A stretch of 64,000 nt of DNA, from the NCBI GenBank assembly GCA_001695595.3, contig MBPM02000041.1:372001-436000 (forward strand). The letters are read 5' to 3'. This DNA comes from Plasmopara viticola (taxonomy: Eukaryota; Oomycota; Peronosporomycetes; Peronosporales; Peronosporaceae). The notes under the pieces were generated by a model. It was not told the DNA's origin. It did no database searches and saw only the letters and a list, made by a program, of their open reading frames with translations. This document shows positions 23,560 through 35,070 of the stretch, one piece after another; within the stretch, counting starts at the first letter, position 1; every line of letters begins with the position of its first letter. Both the position numbers and the translations under genes were made by a program.

Positions 23560-23564
23560 GAAAG
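23560..23564. repeat. Target site duplication (right) of Copia element
   Basis: GAAAG, matching 18880-18884. Confidence 0.9.
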
Positions 23565-25410
23565 GGGTCAGATCATTCTGATGTAAATGGACGTTTTCGA
23601 AGAAGCCGTTCCAATGTTGATCGTGTTATTGAAAGAAAATCGCATCAACTCATAGAGAGACGTTAGTCCTTAACCAGCCTTTAAAATACAAACGCTGCCG
23701 TTTTACAATCCCTACATATGGAAAAGTGGAAAACCCTGAGGAGTTCCATCAAAATTTTGCAAGTCTTTTGTCATTATACATACTAAAAGGTACGCCGGAT
23801 GACAACGTCAAAGCCGTGGCGTATTGACGGCCTGCGGGTGCGCCAGGATGCCACTAAGCTTGAGTTATTTAGGCATTTTAATACGTCGTGAACCTTTTTT
23901 TAGCTGCTTTAAATAGTGTTTGCACAAAAGCTTTTATTCCATGATCGCTAGTCGTGTAAGTCATACGCGTCGACAGCCTTAGCTTGTCGCTGAAGTCGTT
24001 TGATCTGTCCGATCAGTGGCGGTCTCGACTCTGCTCTTAGTGGCTGTGCGTGCTGAGCGTGATCTTGTTTGGACCAAGGTTATATTTACGCTAAAATTGT
24101 AGAGGATGAGGTGCACTTTTTTAGGCCATCAACAAAGAATTCGTCTTGGCCAGATTTGATCGTCTACTTAATCTTCATCGTCGACGCTTTAACTTCCTTT
24201 GTAGATGATTGTAGATTTATGAGGTCGTAACGAATGACGGCAACAACAGGCAGAAACTATTATGCACTCGAAACCGGCTCAATGTGACCCCACATTTCCC
24301 CATACGTAGCAACAGAGCCTTCGTTATCGCTAGCTTATCCGAGGGGACCTTTGTCTTTATCAATATAATGAGTTTTGTTCATTACGGGCGTATCTGTGGA
24401 CGCAAGAGCCTTATCACCCGGCAAATTCTGGCAATTTGTTTAAGATGTGCATTCCTTTGCAGCTCAATTAGACATGGTTATTTTTTCTTTGATCTTCTGC
24501 GGCTAAATCCGATGGGGCTTTATGTTTCACGCGCAATGCCATTGCTCTTACAAGCTGAGCTAACTTCCATCATTAAACGTAGAATAGAAACATTAACCTG
24601 CAAACGAGTAAGCTCTCTGAAAGGAAATGAACTTTTTATAAAGAAGACCGGGAAATGTCAAACGTTGTCTGGCTGATACTGTAATATGTTTGGGATTGAC
24701 GCAAAGGATTTAGACGTGGGCGGTATGTGATCAAAGAGATAAACTAGATCGATACATTTGACACATCGATAGCTTAGCTTGAAATCAGGCAGTTTTGTGT
24801 GTGCTGCAATGTCTAACAAATGTGCCTCATTAGCGAATCACTGCATGCATCGCAATCCATGGGGCTTCATCAATAATAAATGTATAGAAAAAAAAGTCAA
24901 ATACAACGATATATTCGAAGATTGCGCATCCAAGTTTAAAGGTCAGTCCTTCTTGTTATCGTCGACAAATTTTGGGCGCTGTATTTAACTGCGGGTCCCG
25001 TCTGATTTTGCAACGTTGGCGACGAACCAGCTTTCGGAAACGGGTTCTCTTCTTGTTTAAACTTAATCTGAAATTTTACGTCTGCGTGGTCATTGCACTT
25101 ACCAGAATGCGTCAGTGAAACAATATGACAGTATATGGAGTCGATTGTAACTAAGAAAAATTTTCGAATCGTATTGAGGGGAGAGAAATAGTTCGGCTTA
25201 ATACCCATAGGCTTTAAGTGAACGAAACAACCAAACCGTGCAGATTTTAATTCAGACTTGTACAGTAGTGATCTATACCAACAAGATCAGGACAGTTGTG
25301 TGGAGCGCTTGAAGTTCTTCTTACATGACCACGCACTTCTTTATTTACGATTTCTTGTTCTGAAGGTCTAAAGTCTGATTTATTTTGGAAACAACGGGAC
25401 AGCTTGGGAA
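23565..25410. other. No recognisable gene; probably decayed Gypsy DNA
   Basis: Short overlapping frames only (the longest, 24284-24676 on +, is 130 codons without a motif). Position between Gypsy relics suggests decayed element DNA, but no protein motif could be placed. Confidence 0.3.
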
Positions 25411-25413
25411 GAC

Positions 25414-25671
25414 ATGGCGGCAACATTATTACGGTCATTTTTAAGTTGGTACTATAACACATGCGATCAGTATGGTTTCAAGCAGAATGTCGTGCAGATG
25501 AATATAAAGTTTTATAAATTTAAAACGGGTCATCGGATTTGGGTGTGTTTGATTTGCATTAGGCCTAAAAGGAATACGCACCTAATAAAAGAGTGGACGA
25601 TCATGCGGCACAATTTGAAAGAAATGCATGAAATGACGGCTGTTCCTGATTGTACATGCAACCAAGATTAA
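25414..25671 (+). pseudogene. Possible Gypsy integrase C-terminal fragment
   Basis: The 85-codon stretch contains FYKFKTGHRIWVCLI followed by RPKRNTHLIKEWTI. The order resembles the F..GD.VW......R....KL...W.GP tract near the C-terminus of Ty3/Gypsy integrases. The conserved D and GP are lost, so this is tentative. Confidence 0.35.
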
Positions 25672-26099
25672 ATTGGTTTAACCTATTCGAATTGAGCTGT
25701 TGCTATAACGACAAAAGGGACTGGGTGGTCACTGATTAAGTTCAAATACCTGAGTACTAGCAGGAGCAAAACTTATGAGACAAGGCAGCAGTATACGTTC
25801 GGCCTTGATCAACGTCATATCAAGAGAATAAAGCGCAATGGATTTCGATCAGCGTATAACCGCGAAATGCAAACCTAAAGAATGTCACCAGTTCTAGCCG
25901 TTTTATTGAATCTAAGCAAATTAACCTCTTTGCAGTGCAACAAGCAGGAGCTTAAAAGTAAGCTTCATTCTCCTCTCAATTGTTTATCGCCGCTTCGCCA
26001 GACGTACGATTTCGATATCATTATGTTTTCTGCTACCCTAACTAGGAAATTGGACAGCCAATGACGGCTGTAGCCCTAAAATAGAGCTGGGTCTTACAG

Positions 26100-28400
26100 G
26101 CTTCTCTTTCACCGACTTCGCTTTGCTCGCCCCAAAGCCTCGTCTGACGACCAGTCTACAGTAAGTTTTGTCTGCAACTGTTCTACAAAATAGCCCTAGT
26201 CGGGTCAAGCTCAAAAGTGCAAGGCAAGGGTGCCACGGTTACATAGTAAATGCAAGCTAGTGGGAAAGATCAGATACTTGAGAGTAGCTTATTTAGCACA
26301 ATTCTTGTGTTCAGTACTTAATTAGTGTGGGTGCACGGTAGTGACGTAAATATATCTGAACTGCTCGGTATTTTAGCTGTTTATTCTTCTGATACATCCT
26401 TGTCAAGCTACTGATACGACAAAAAAATTATCTGAGATAAGTTAAAAACTTGGCTTGTCTTAATCTACATCCATTATTGTTTATTGTTCCATTTGGTTTC
26501 GTTTGTGGGGATTCGACAGTTTCATGAGCTTACAAACCGTTTATAGACACCACCGAGATTTTAAGTAGCCGTAACATAAAGCTCGACAAACTTCGAAAGG
26601 AATTGCGGGTAACAACGGTGAAATAGTAACACCTTCTTTAGCTTGTTTGAAATCAATTTTCGAGTTGTGTAGACTCAGGTGCCAGAAATTTAGGGCACGA
26701 CATCACTATTAATCTAAAGCGCCACACCCAGCAGACCCAAAGATATTGAAAAATCAATTAGATCATTGTATTCACTTATCTAAAACGCGAAAACTGTTAG
26801 CCAATTTTAGTCAGTTCCGCATTTAATGTTTACAATTTCATTAAGGTTTGAAAATACGAAAGACGCTGAGGTAATCAGCAAGAACGGCTCAACAAAGAGG
26901 TCGTGCGGCTGAGTTCCCATTTCCAAATCCGAGACCTCGTCAACACAGCGGAATATGCGATCTTGACGACAATGAAATCAGACACCAACGGTGCACTCAA
27001 GAGCACGAGCTTCGACTCCGCATGATGCGGCAAGTGATCGTATTTCACCGATAAGTTTAAGTAACTCCCTCTGCAGCGACCGAACAAGACACGCTATCCA
27101 TGCAACAACTACTGTCGTGTCTCACTCAGCACCAACAGTAATATCAAGTCTAGGTGCAAGCTCAAATGCAAGTCCAATTGGAACAGGCAAATGAGCGCTT
27201 CGAGTTTCTCGTTGCATCAAGAGACGAGCGAAAGAGAAATGTTCCTCCTGCTCATTGAGAAATGTTTGACGAAGATATCTAATCATGGATCTTCGAATCG
27301 GAACAGCACTACGCTAATAAGCGCCTCTTGATGACAAAATAGTTGTTAGACTTTGTGACGCCTTTCTCAAGAAAATTAAATTCCTCCTGAATTGGTACCG
27401 TGCCTTTATCGCCGGCTGCGAGCGCATGGACGTGCGTGAAAATTGGGCATTGTTTAAAAGTCGATCGTGCACACGCTTTAGGCCTAAGGATATCAGGTAT
27501 GATCTTCGACAGCGAATGCTTTACCCAAAACAAGAAAAACTATACATGAATACGTTACTGAATTCCAAAACTTGATGTCCCAAACTAAATTGGAAATAAG
27601 TGAATTAGAAAAGCGGTGCATTATAGAATGGATTACGGGAAAGAACCCAAACAAGAGCAAGGAAGGGAGCTCGAGTACTCTACAGGAGGCCATTTATGCT
27701 TCCAATTTCGAGTTTGTTCATTAATCGGATAAACTAGATCGTATATCGGCCAAGCCATGCAAGGCGTTGTCCATAATACAGGCTATCATTTAAATATGTC
27801 ACGACCTAAGAGTCAAAAAGAGATAGGACAAGAACGACAACTGGACAGAATCGGTAACATATTATGATGTGTCGTTGTCGCAGAAATATACCGATCCTAG
27901 ATGTGAAAAACCGTATTGTTATAATAGAGGCGCGCTATATACTATTCTCGAAGCAAAAACTAAAGCTTTAGAGGACGTTGGCAGAAAGAGATCCGTCACC
28001 GACTTCATTAAGAATTAATATAGTCTTAACAATGATCCCGAAGACTTTGTGAAGGGACTTTAGCTCGGAGTGACCAAGGGTGTGATGATACAAGTCGACT
28101 TTTGTTATGAACAGGTTGTTTAGCGCCTCCAAAAAATTGTGCACATATATCAGCAGATACTTAATTTTCCTTCACCATCAAAAACAATCCAAGTCGTGCC
28201 GATTCCTGAAATTACGGATATTTCATCGGCAGGATGTGGCAAATCATAGTGTCAATCGGACTACCTGGCGCATGACTCCCACATTAATACGGAGCACCAC
28301 GCGGCAATTAAACTAAGCCGCAAAACCGATGTACGGCCAAATGGGTTGCTAGGCGCAACAAGACTCGCATAAATTAGATCATCGAGATTTTTCGTTACAA
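26100..28400 (+). pseudogene. Ty3/Gypsy gag region relic, copy 1 (partner 48120-50400)
   Basis: The region is collinear with 48120-50400. Shared landmarks are ACCGACTTCGCTTTGCTCGCCC (26110/48129), GACTCAGGTGCCA (26672/48704), AAGAGGTCGTG..GCTGAG (26897/48927), GACCTCGTCAACACA (26933/48964) and the AGCACCACGCG stretch near 28293/50305. The stretch at about 26880-26960 reads like a coiled-coil gag segment (QERLNKEVVRLSS), and CRCRRN near 27870 may be the remains of a zinc knuckle. Stops are frequent in all frames. Confidence 0.55.
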
Positions 28401-28421
28401 CCAGGTCTTTATTAGGGAATC

Positions 28422-28750
28422 CATGAAAGTCGGTGGCATACCAAAGACCATTGTGTCCGTCCAAGTCACCAAGATTACTTCTAAGTTATGGCAAGCAATC
28501 TTGTCTGTTGTGGGCACGCAACACAATTTGGCTTCGGCTTTCACGCCACAAACGGAATGAATTAATAGTTACATTGAAGATCGCCTTCGAGGCGTCGTTT
28601 ATCCAGCAAAGAAAAAATTGGATGACTTTTTGCATTCAGCTATAATAGTCTATTATCGACGGTTTCACTCTACAATAGGAACGTCAACGTACGAAGAGGA
28701 TCTAGAATATTATGCTAATTCTCCGAATAATGTGGCATCAATTCACAATT
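28422..28750 (+). pseudogene. Ty3/Gypsy integrase core relic
   Basis: In one frame from 28422: GGIPKTI, then KLWQAILSVVGTQHNLASAF and TPQTE, a TGA at 28558-28560 where the usual GQ.ER block (with the catalytic glutamate) should start, then NSYIEDRLRGVV, YYRRFHSTIGTSTYEEDLEY. This order is the C-terminal half of a retroviral-type integrase core. The first aspartates are not recognisable. It matches the poorer relic at 15980-16400. Confidence 0.75.
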
Positions 28751-28759
28751 TCACATATT

Positions 28760-29450
28760 GAGAAAATTAGCATACGAAATTTTACTACGTCGAAAATTGC
28801 AACTCAAGACCAAATCTGCGAAGCACAACAGCGCACGAAGCACTATAATGAAAAGAAGAGATATGTCCAAATTTTCTAAAATTGGCGATATGGCGCTTTT
28901 GGATTTCTTAAAATTGACTACAAGTCAAATAGTTGCGATTAATATTAAATAATCACTTCGTCGCTTAAGGAATTTCTGCACAATACACACCGGATCTATG
29001 CAGAAAGTATTGCGCTGTCAGGATTTAATCTGCCCTTTTGTCACTGCAATTTAATAACGTGCAACATTGCGGCAGTGCCGAATCGCATAAATGAAGTTGA
29101 AGCATTCAGTGAGAATTTCGTTAAAAAAGGTAAAAGTGTTCAAATCAGCACCTTCTTTTCTGACTATTTGCTCTTTTGTACTAATCGCCACTTAATATTC
29201 GGTTCAAACTTGTTTTGCTACGTGCGCTCTTTAATTCATGTTAGTCACACTTTTTGGTAGCGACACATCCACGCACTGTGACCACGCTGAACGTGAAGTG
29301 AAAGGTCGAGAGTCGCTGTGTCCATGTATTGATGACAAAATGAGCTGGCTGAAGAAAAACTATCATGTGGGTAAGCCGACCTTTTATTCACTATGAAATA
29401 AAAATACGCACCTTTTTCATAATAAAAAGGAACGTTGTTGCAGTAAAAAA
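28760..29450. other. No recognisable gene
   Basis: AT-rich DNA after the integrase relic; short frames without motifs. Confidence 0.3.
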
Positions 29451-30270
29451 AATGCTCGGAAGCTCTTCAAGGACAGTCGTTTTTGTGTTTGAGTAAATTT
29501 CTTCGAACCACTCGGTCTCTCGTGAAAACAGATTTTACGACATCTGTTATCATGGCAGCATCGCAGAAAATTTCCACTCGAGATTCTCGGATTTGTCGCA
29601 ACGAGTCATAAGAGCTCGTCGAGCCAATCTAGCACAAAGCGTGACTGCAGAGGCTTAAGTGAGCATACCACACAGGTCACACTCAAAATTGTCGGATATC
29701 AAACAAGATTGTTACTCTAGATTAAATCAGTTATTGAGCGATCTACAGGAGGAGGAAATTCGTACGACATTCGGCAGCTAACGCTTCTTTCAAGCGGCCT
29801 GACGTACGCAATAGTGATTTAGTCAGTGATGCCGAAGAAGAGAAAACTTGATGGACCGAGCAAAAAAACAGACAATTTCATCTTGAAACGATTTTGTCAA
29901 GCTAGATTTATACTTGTTGTGAATCAAGTAGCAGCTTACAACGAGTCCCATGGCACTTTTGGCTCTGTAACATTGTCGATTTTGTGGCTTAAGATAAGAG
30001 CTTTAGTTGCTCGATCTTATCGTGGGAATAAATTCCTCGACAACCCTTGCGTATGGCGGCATCGCAGCAATTTTTTCTACTCAAGGCTTTTGCATTTGTC
30101 GCAACGAGTTGTAATTTTGGCTTACTGGGCTGATAGTTGTCAATGTCATCGAAAATAAACATTGTAGCTTGGTCTCTCCGTAGAAATGTATCTTTCATGT
30201 TTGCTAGATGGGTTCAATCTTAACTCCTATGGTGAAAAGCGTGGCGTTCAACATCTCTGCAGAGTTTGAT
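29450..30270 (+). repeat. Relic of the unidentified CxxC-containing family, copy 2
   Basis: Matches 62690-63190: GAGTAAATTTCTTC..CCACTCG.TCTCTCGTGAAAA (29490/62980), ATTCGTACGACATTCGGCAGC against AAGTCGTATCATGGTCGGCAGC (29757/62742), and a start like MPKKRKLDGPSKK at 29829 against MSEKKALDGLRKS at 62822. The 110-codon frame 29826-30158 has a basic N-terminus and no intact domain. The family also appears at 430-860. Confidence 0.45.
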
Positions 30271-30584
30271 GCAGGAACAAGATACAAAAATCCATTCTAA
30301 GCCAAACTGAATGGCGTCATCTGTTATAAAGTGTCAATTTAAATTGTGTTCTGATGTCTAAAATTGCTTATTCTTAGGTATTTGATACGCAGGCCACCAC
30401 CCTTCCAAATACGAACTAAATTTTATAGCTTTAATGGCTTCTGATTGGCCGAAAGATTAATTCTCGCTCAGGTGCTCATTGAGGATACTTTTAAAAGCAA
30501 TAAATATCTGAAAGTTTTGATAAAATCCGACTCGTACGTCTAATCAATCAGTTTTGGTAGCAGTGAAGTCTATATTCTACTACT

Positions 30585-30818
30585 TTAATGACAACGTCTG
30601 CCCGAGTCCGTATCTTTGCCGAGACGAAACACTCGGTTTGTTGCAAAAAAAATTTGGAGTGCCCGCGATCTTCTATCAGATCCTTTAACTTGCCCTGACC
30701 TGTAGCGGTAGAGACGAGGAAGCGGCGAGCACAGCAAAACTAATGTTGCCAGCAGTGCACATAAGCAAATTATCAGACGTAAGTCGATGATTTGCTCCTG
30801 ACGAATGATGCAACTCAA
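30585..30818 (-). CDS. Small ORF with hydrophobic N-terminus, divergent from effector
   Basis: This 77-codon frame is the best-preserved of four related copies (others near 7969-8253, 36516-36737 and the reverse strand of 63540-63690). The peptide starts MSCIIRQEQIIDLR, has a hydrophobic segment of about 20 residues at 15-34 (LIICLCALLATLVLLCSPL) that could be a signal anchor, and then a strongly basic tract (YRYRSGQVKGSDRRSRA). It points away from the intact effector, with about 840 bases between the two starts. No family is recognised. It may be a small secreted protein or merely part of a repeat. Confidence 0.35.
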   Translation of the reverse strand: MSCIIRQEQIIDLRLIICLCALLATLVLLCSPLPRLYRYRSGQVKGSDRRSRALQIFFATNRVFRLGKDTDSGRRCH

Positions 30819-30819
30819 T

Positions 30820-31380
30820 ATTGTTTTTCTTCTTTTTTGCTGCGCTTGTGGTGTTGCAAAGACTGCTCCATGATTAAGATGTGTTTATGCAATCAGTCAT
30901 TGCCGCACTTTTCTTATTAAACTAGTGACAAAAGCAGTGACTGAATTTTATCAGTGCGATTATTTCTGCTTAAGTTTGATGCGCATTATGCACCATCTTC
31001 TCGAGCAAAAATATATGCAACGAAGCGCTATTTGTTCATGATCACAACTGTTTGACTTCAAAATCGCGGAAGAAAATGGGTGCGATAGCAAATGATTTTT
31101 GTACGGTTTTAAATACCGCTAATTTTGTACGATTTTGTACGATTTTAAGCTATTACTGACTCGATGCTTTAATTATACCATCTATCCACTCAAAATAATT
31201 CTATGTCAACGTATTGTAGAAATTTAGTGCGTTTTAAAACAAATGCTTAAGGATAGCACCATCCTGACTCTGATTTTTCATGCTTCAATCTAATAAGAAA
31301 ATTTTACATTGAAATAAAGAGAAGTCAGCAAAATAATTCATAACTATTTAGCTGATATGCATACCTACATACCTCGCGGG
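30820..31380. other. Gene-free stretch shared with the right window edge
   Basis: AT-rich. The 30940-31080 part (CAGTGCGATTATT.CTG, CACCATCTTCTCGAG, AAGAAAATGG) aligns with 63820-63960. No reading frame of note. Confidence 0.5.
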
Positions 31381-31384
31381 GTAT

Positions 31385-31660
31385 TCAATTTTAGGGATTC
31401 TTACACAATTTAATCGCGCTACCGCTGCCAGACGTCTTTCAATCCCGTGTCTTCACACTTGCCTCTCCATCGCTAAGAATTGAAACGTGTGCTAACTGTT
31501 ACTCTGACATATTGTAAAAGAGACAACTTAATTGACGCGACTCGTGCAGCTTGCTCGTTAACCTTGCCTGTTTTGCAAAATTCCGCTTAACCTGACACTT
31601 TCTTGCTATTTGGGCGTTCTGAAGACATTTGCAATATCGCGTCACAGTAAAAGTTGCATC
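31385..31660 (+). promoter_or_regulatory. Effector 5' region
   Basis: It shares several blocks with the 5' region of the other intact effector (59640-59897): ACACAATTTAATCGCGCT.CCGCTGCCA, CTTGCCTCT.CATCGC, TTGAAACGTGTGCTA and TGACATAT.GTAA. The segment GCTCGTTAACCTTGCC at about 31552 matches GCTCATTTACTCTGCC at the other effector, which resembles the oomycete initiator. The ATG at 31610 upstream would add 17 residues and hide the signal peptide, so transcription probably starts near 31560 and translation at 31661. Confidence 0.45.
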
Positions 31661-33940
31661 ATGCGGTTATGCTACTTACGCATTGCACTACTGACCAGTG
31701 CCATTGCTTCGAATGCAGTCACCGTCACAGCAGAGACGGATGTGGAATCAACCACATCAAGTACGGCGTCTTCGCTCCCATTTGTCCGTGACAATTTGGC
31801 TGCATCAGTGGTCGGCGATACTCAAAGTGAAGATGGCGAAGACAGGGGAGGGATGAAAATTTTGGAATTTGCTCATATGTTCAGAAGGAGTCCACAAAGT
31901 GATGTCTTTACTGGGATTAAAACTCAGGTCTTTGTGAAGTACATTAGGAAAGGAATGACTCCGAAATACGTCTACGATCTATTGGATTTAAGCAACCTAA
32001 ATTATGAATTTCTGTCCCATGACCGGTGGATTTGCTGGATATACTTTCTTTGCCAACTCAGCCGTTATTTTGAAGAGAATGAATACAAGTTTATTATTGC
32101 GGCAATGTCGGTTACACATAATCCTGTAGCGTTGTACAACAAATTACTTTCTGCGCTCGAAAAGGAAAAAACAAAACCTTTTGCCATTAATCTGATTAAA
32201 GTCGCTAGCGATGAAATCAAAGGTCAAGTTCTCGAACAAATGCCTTGGCTTGAGAGCGAAGTAACTGTTCAGAAAAAACATCCGGCAGAGGCATTTTATG
32301 GTACTCTACGTGATCGTATTGACGCGTACTTGAAGAAGCGCTTCATCATTACTTATGGTGGGCGCTCTACTAGTAAGCTCGACAATTCAGATAAAATGAA
32401 ATTTTCCGTATTGACCAGCTACCTGAGTGTTTTGTTTAGCGAGGACCACGCTGTCAGCACTGGGCAAATTGGCGCCCACAAACATTCCAAGGATGCTGCC
32501 TTACTCACATTTCTTCTTTCGCTGGACAAATTCGACGACCAGGATTACATAAGAAGTTTAGTGTCTATATATTTGGATGTGAATTTACCTCCATCCGAAA
32601 TTGTATCGATGCTGGTGCAGGATGTACCGAAAGCTGATCAGTTTGCCATCCTTTTTTGGAACAAGCCATCAAGGCGCTTTTGGTTGAACTACTTAGAAAT
32701 GTACAAGAAACCCAATGATGAAATCAATCTTATGCATGCTGCGAGTTTTAATTTTGAGCAGCTATTGGATACGCTACTTGACGTAGCAATAAATACGGAT
32801 GTACCAGAAAGTGCTTTTATTGAGACGGCAATTAGCACTTGGTTAAAGGTGCTGACTCTACCGCAACATGCCCACCTACAGAAAAGTCAGATTTTTCTAC
32901 ATAATTTGATGTTGATATGGAGAGATAGAGGAATACTCCCTTCTAAAATCGTGTCCGCTCTGATGTTCGATGAGGCGAAAAATAAGCAATTTACAATACT
33001 ATTTCTGAACGAGTGGTCAAGAAGCTTTTGGGTGCGCTACTTCGAGCAATACATTCAGAAAAATTATTACAATGTGGAGTCGATGCAATCAGCAAATGTC
33101 GAACTTAAGGAGCTTGTGGAAACGCTATTTGGAGTGGCAAAGCAAGAGACGCCTGCAGCTGACAAATACGTAGCGTACCGCACTATTCTGAAATTGCTGC
33201 TCTCACCGTACTCTACCCATCTAAGCTCAAAACATGAACATGTGATAGAGCTAATGCCGACCTTGTTGTTGGATAGAACACTTCCGTCCGATGTTTTGTC
33301 AATGCTGATGCACGGTGAAGCTGACGCTGACAAGTTCAATATTCTTTTTGTAGACAAATCATCCAAAAGCTTCTGGGTGCGTTACCTCAAATTGTACTTT
33401 GAATGCAGTTTTTTTGTCGAGGACTTTGCGGGCACCGCAAACGTCGATTTCCAGCAGCTACTGATCATGCTGCATGCAGTGGGAGTGCAAGAGTTGGCTA
33501 CAGCTGGCGAATCAAGGGTGATAAGCACTATTTTAAAGTTATTGGTTTCACCAGAGATTGCAACCATCTTGGACCCAAGATTTTTGGAAGAGATGGTATC
33601 GGCCTGCTTAAACCATGAAGTTACTCCATCCAATGTTGTGTCAATGCTAGTGTTTAAAGAAGAGGAAGCAGACTACTTCCAGATACTTTTTGGAAATATG
33701 CCAAGCTCGAAGCTTTGGGAGGACTACACGACGGCGTATTACTCGGACCCTTCACCTCAACTGAATCATATGATGTTGACGCTCGTCCGTGCCATCGGCG
33801 ACGCAAATCTGGAAAGAATTCTAATTGCGGCGATTGCAGTTGAGGCAACGAGCGAGAAGGCGAAAGCTCTTCTTACTCAACTTGCCCTGTGGAAGCATAC
33901 ACCGCTTCGTAAAGAGAACAGCAAAAAGAATCGTGAATGA
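31661..33940 (+). CDS. Secreted LWY/WY-repeat effector candidate 1
   Basis: I chose the ATG at 31661 (759 aa) because it begins the signal peptide MRLCYLRIALLTSAIASNAV; an in-frame ATG at 31610 would bury it and is not conserved at the paralogue in spacing. After a serine/threonine-rich linker, RDNL at 43-46 stands where RxLR is expected, followed by SEDGEDR at 56-62 (dEER-like). The body is helical repeats of about 115 residues, each with a LPSxVxSML start and ILF....S..FW..Y core; the W positions are 341, 457, 572 and 686. This matches the modular WY/LWY effectors of Peronosporales, which act inside or around plant cells. About three-quarters of residues match 59898-62162 without gaps over the first 360 residues. 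No frameshift or stop. The host target is unknown. Confidence 0.9.
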   Translation: MRLCYLRIALLTSAIASNAVTVTAETDVESTTSSTASSLPFVRDNLAASVVGDTQSEDGEDRGGMKILEFAHMFRRSPQSDVFTGIKTQVFVKYIRKGMTPKYVYDLLDLSNLNYEFLSHDRWICWIYFLCQLSRYFEENEYKFIIAAMSVTHNPVALYNKLLSALEKEKTKPFAINLIKVASDEIKGQVLEQMPWLESEVTVQKKHPAEAFYGTLRDRIDAYLKKRFIITYGGRSTSKLDNSDKMKFSVLTSYLSVLFSEDHAVSTGQIGAHKHSKDAALLTFLLSLDKFDDQDYIRSLVSIYLDVNLPPSEIVSMLVQDVPKADQFAILFWNKPSRRFWLNYLEMYKKPNDEINLMHAASFNFEQLLDTLLDVAINTDVPESAFIETAISTWLKVLTLPQHAHLQKSQIFLHNLMLIWRDRGILPSKIVSALMFDEAKNKQFTILFLNEWSRSFWVRYFEQYIQKNYYNVESMQSANVELKELVETLFGVAKQETPAADKYVAYRTILKLLLSPYSTHLSSKHEHVIELMPTLLLDRTLPSDVLSMLMHGEADADKFNILFVDKSSKSFWVRYLKLYFECSFFVEDFAGTANVDFQQLLIMLHAVGVQELATAGESRVISTILKLLVSPEIATILDPRFLEEMVSACLNHEVTPSNVVSMLVFKEEEADYFQILFGNMPSSKLWEDYTTAYYSDPSPQLNHMMLTLVRAIGDANLERILIAAIAVEATSEKAKALLTQLALWKHTPLRKENSKKNRE

Positions 33941-33944
33941 ATGC

Positions 33945-34815
33945 GCTCGACGACTTTTTGCCTGTCATAAACGCCACGGCACTTCTGGCGACAATGGTTG
34001 GGGTGCATTCTTCACTGCAGACGACAATCCTGCATTTTATGTACGTGGCAATGTCCATGAGTCGAGACTTTATATATTGGTAGAGAAGTCGTCGTTTAAC
34101 CATCCTGGCGAAATAGAAATGCCGATAAAGAATGAAAATCAAGCATTTACACACTAGTAAAGACGATTAATTCATTCGAAAACCCAGAGAGCTTGACAGG
34201 AGAGTGTCTACATTTCTTTAGCGCATACGGACAGCACCTTGCGCTGCAACCTAAGCTATTCTCGAGCTCTTTAAATACAACATCCATGCAAGACTTTCGA
34301 AATATTCGCTGAGAAGATAAATAATGTCGAGGGGCCTATTAGCAGTAGCGGCCATGAATGAGACGCGAGTACCGGCAATGGCAGTGGTTGCGTGACGTTA
34401 TGACTCAAAGTAAATTAAGTGTATTTATTGCCGAGTATGGGATGCTAGCGCAGTGCTGAAACAATATCTATTATTTGTATCCCCAACGATTTAAGCCGTG
34501 CGTAGCAGTCGAGAAGGCTACTACTATTGCTCGTAAGAAAAAAAGCAATTGTCCGATTAGAAGTCACAGAGGTGCACGTGTTGCGCAATTGACCTAAACA
34601 AGTTTGTAGCAAGTCAGCCGCTTCGGTATTATAGAGAAAAGTGCGAAGAGGTTTAAGGAATGTCGTACTGTCATGTCAGGCCAATTCCGCCGATGCGCAA
34701 GCGCATCGATTAATGAAAAAATACGATTGCGACGTCGCCATATCCTCATCAGCATTATCCACACTCTGTGACAGCGATACATCCTCGCACTTTGGCTATG
34801 TTGTACGCTTAGTGA
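33945..34815. other. No recognisable gene
   Basis: Downstream of the effector only shadow frames overlap its 3' end; the rest has no motif. A polyadenylation signal could not be identified with confidence. Confidence 0.35.
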
Positions 34816-34819
34816 GTTG

Positions 34820-35070
34820 ATAGCAAACTGATTCGACGATGATGTGATTCGTTGCAGCGTGCAGGATAAGAAAACTTATTAAAGCCAAGCAAGCAATGAT
34901 GAAAATAGTAAAGTCCCGGAAAACGCTCTTTTTGTTGATCGGCCCCTTTCAAAAAATACAATTGGCACACGAGAAGCAAGGTAGCAGAGGCCGGACGTGC
35001 TGCTTTACTGTCTTGGACCGAAACGATGATTGAAGTACTGCAGGAGGAAGGATATCGTACTAGCATTAAT
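34820..35070 (+). repeat. Repeat R1, copy 3
   Basis: Matches 1-270 in the same orientation (AAAGCCAAGCAAGCA, TTTCAAAAAATACAA, GGTAGCAGA, CGTGCTGCTTTACTGTCTTG, GATGATTGAAGTACTGCA). Frame-broken. Confidence 0.65.

Noticed and set aside
31610..31660. Upstream ATG as effector 1 start
   Set aside because: It puts 17 polar/basic residues before the signal peptide; the paralogue's upstream ATG differs in position and sequence, while MRLCYLRIALL is conserved.
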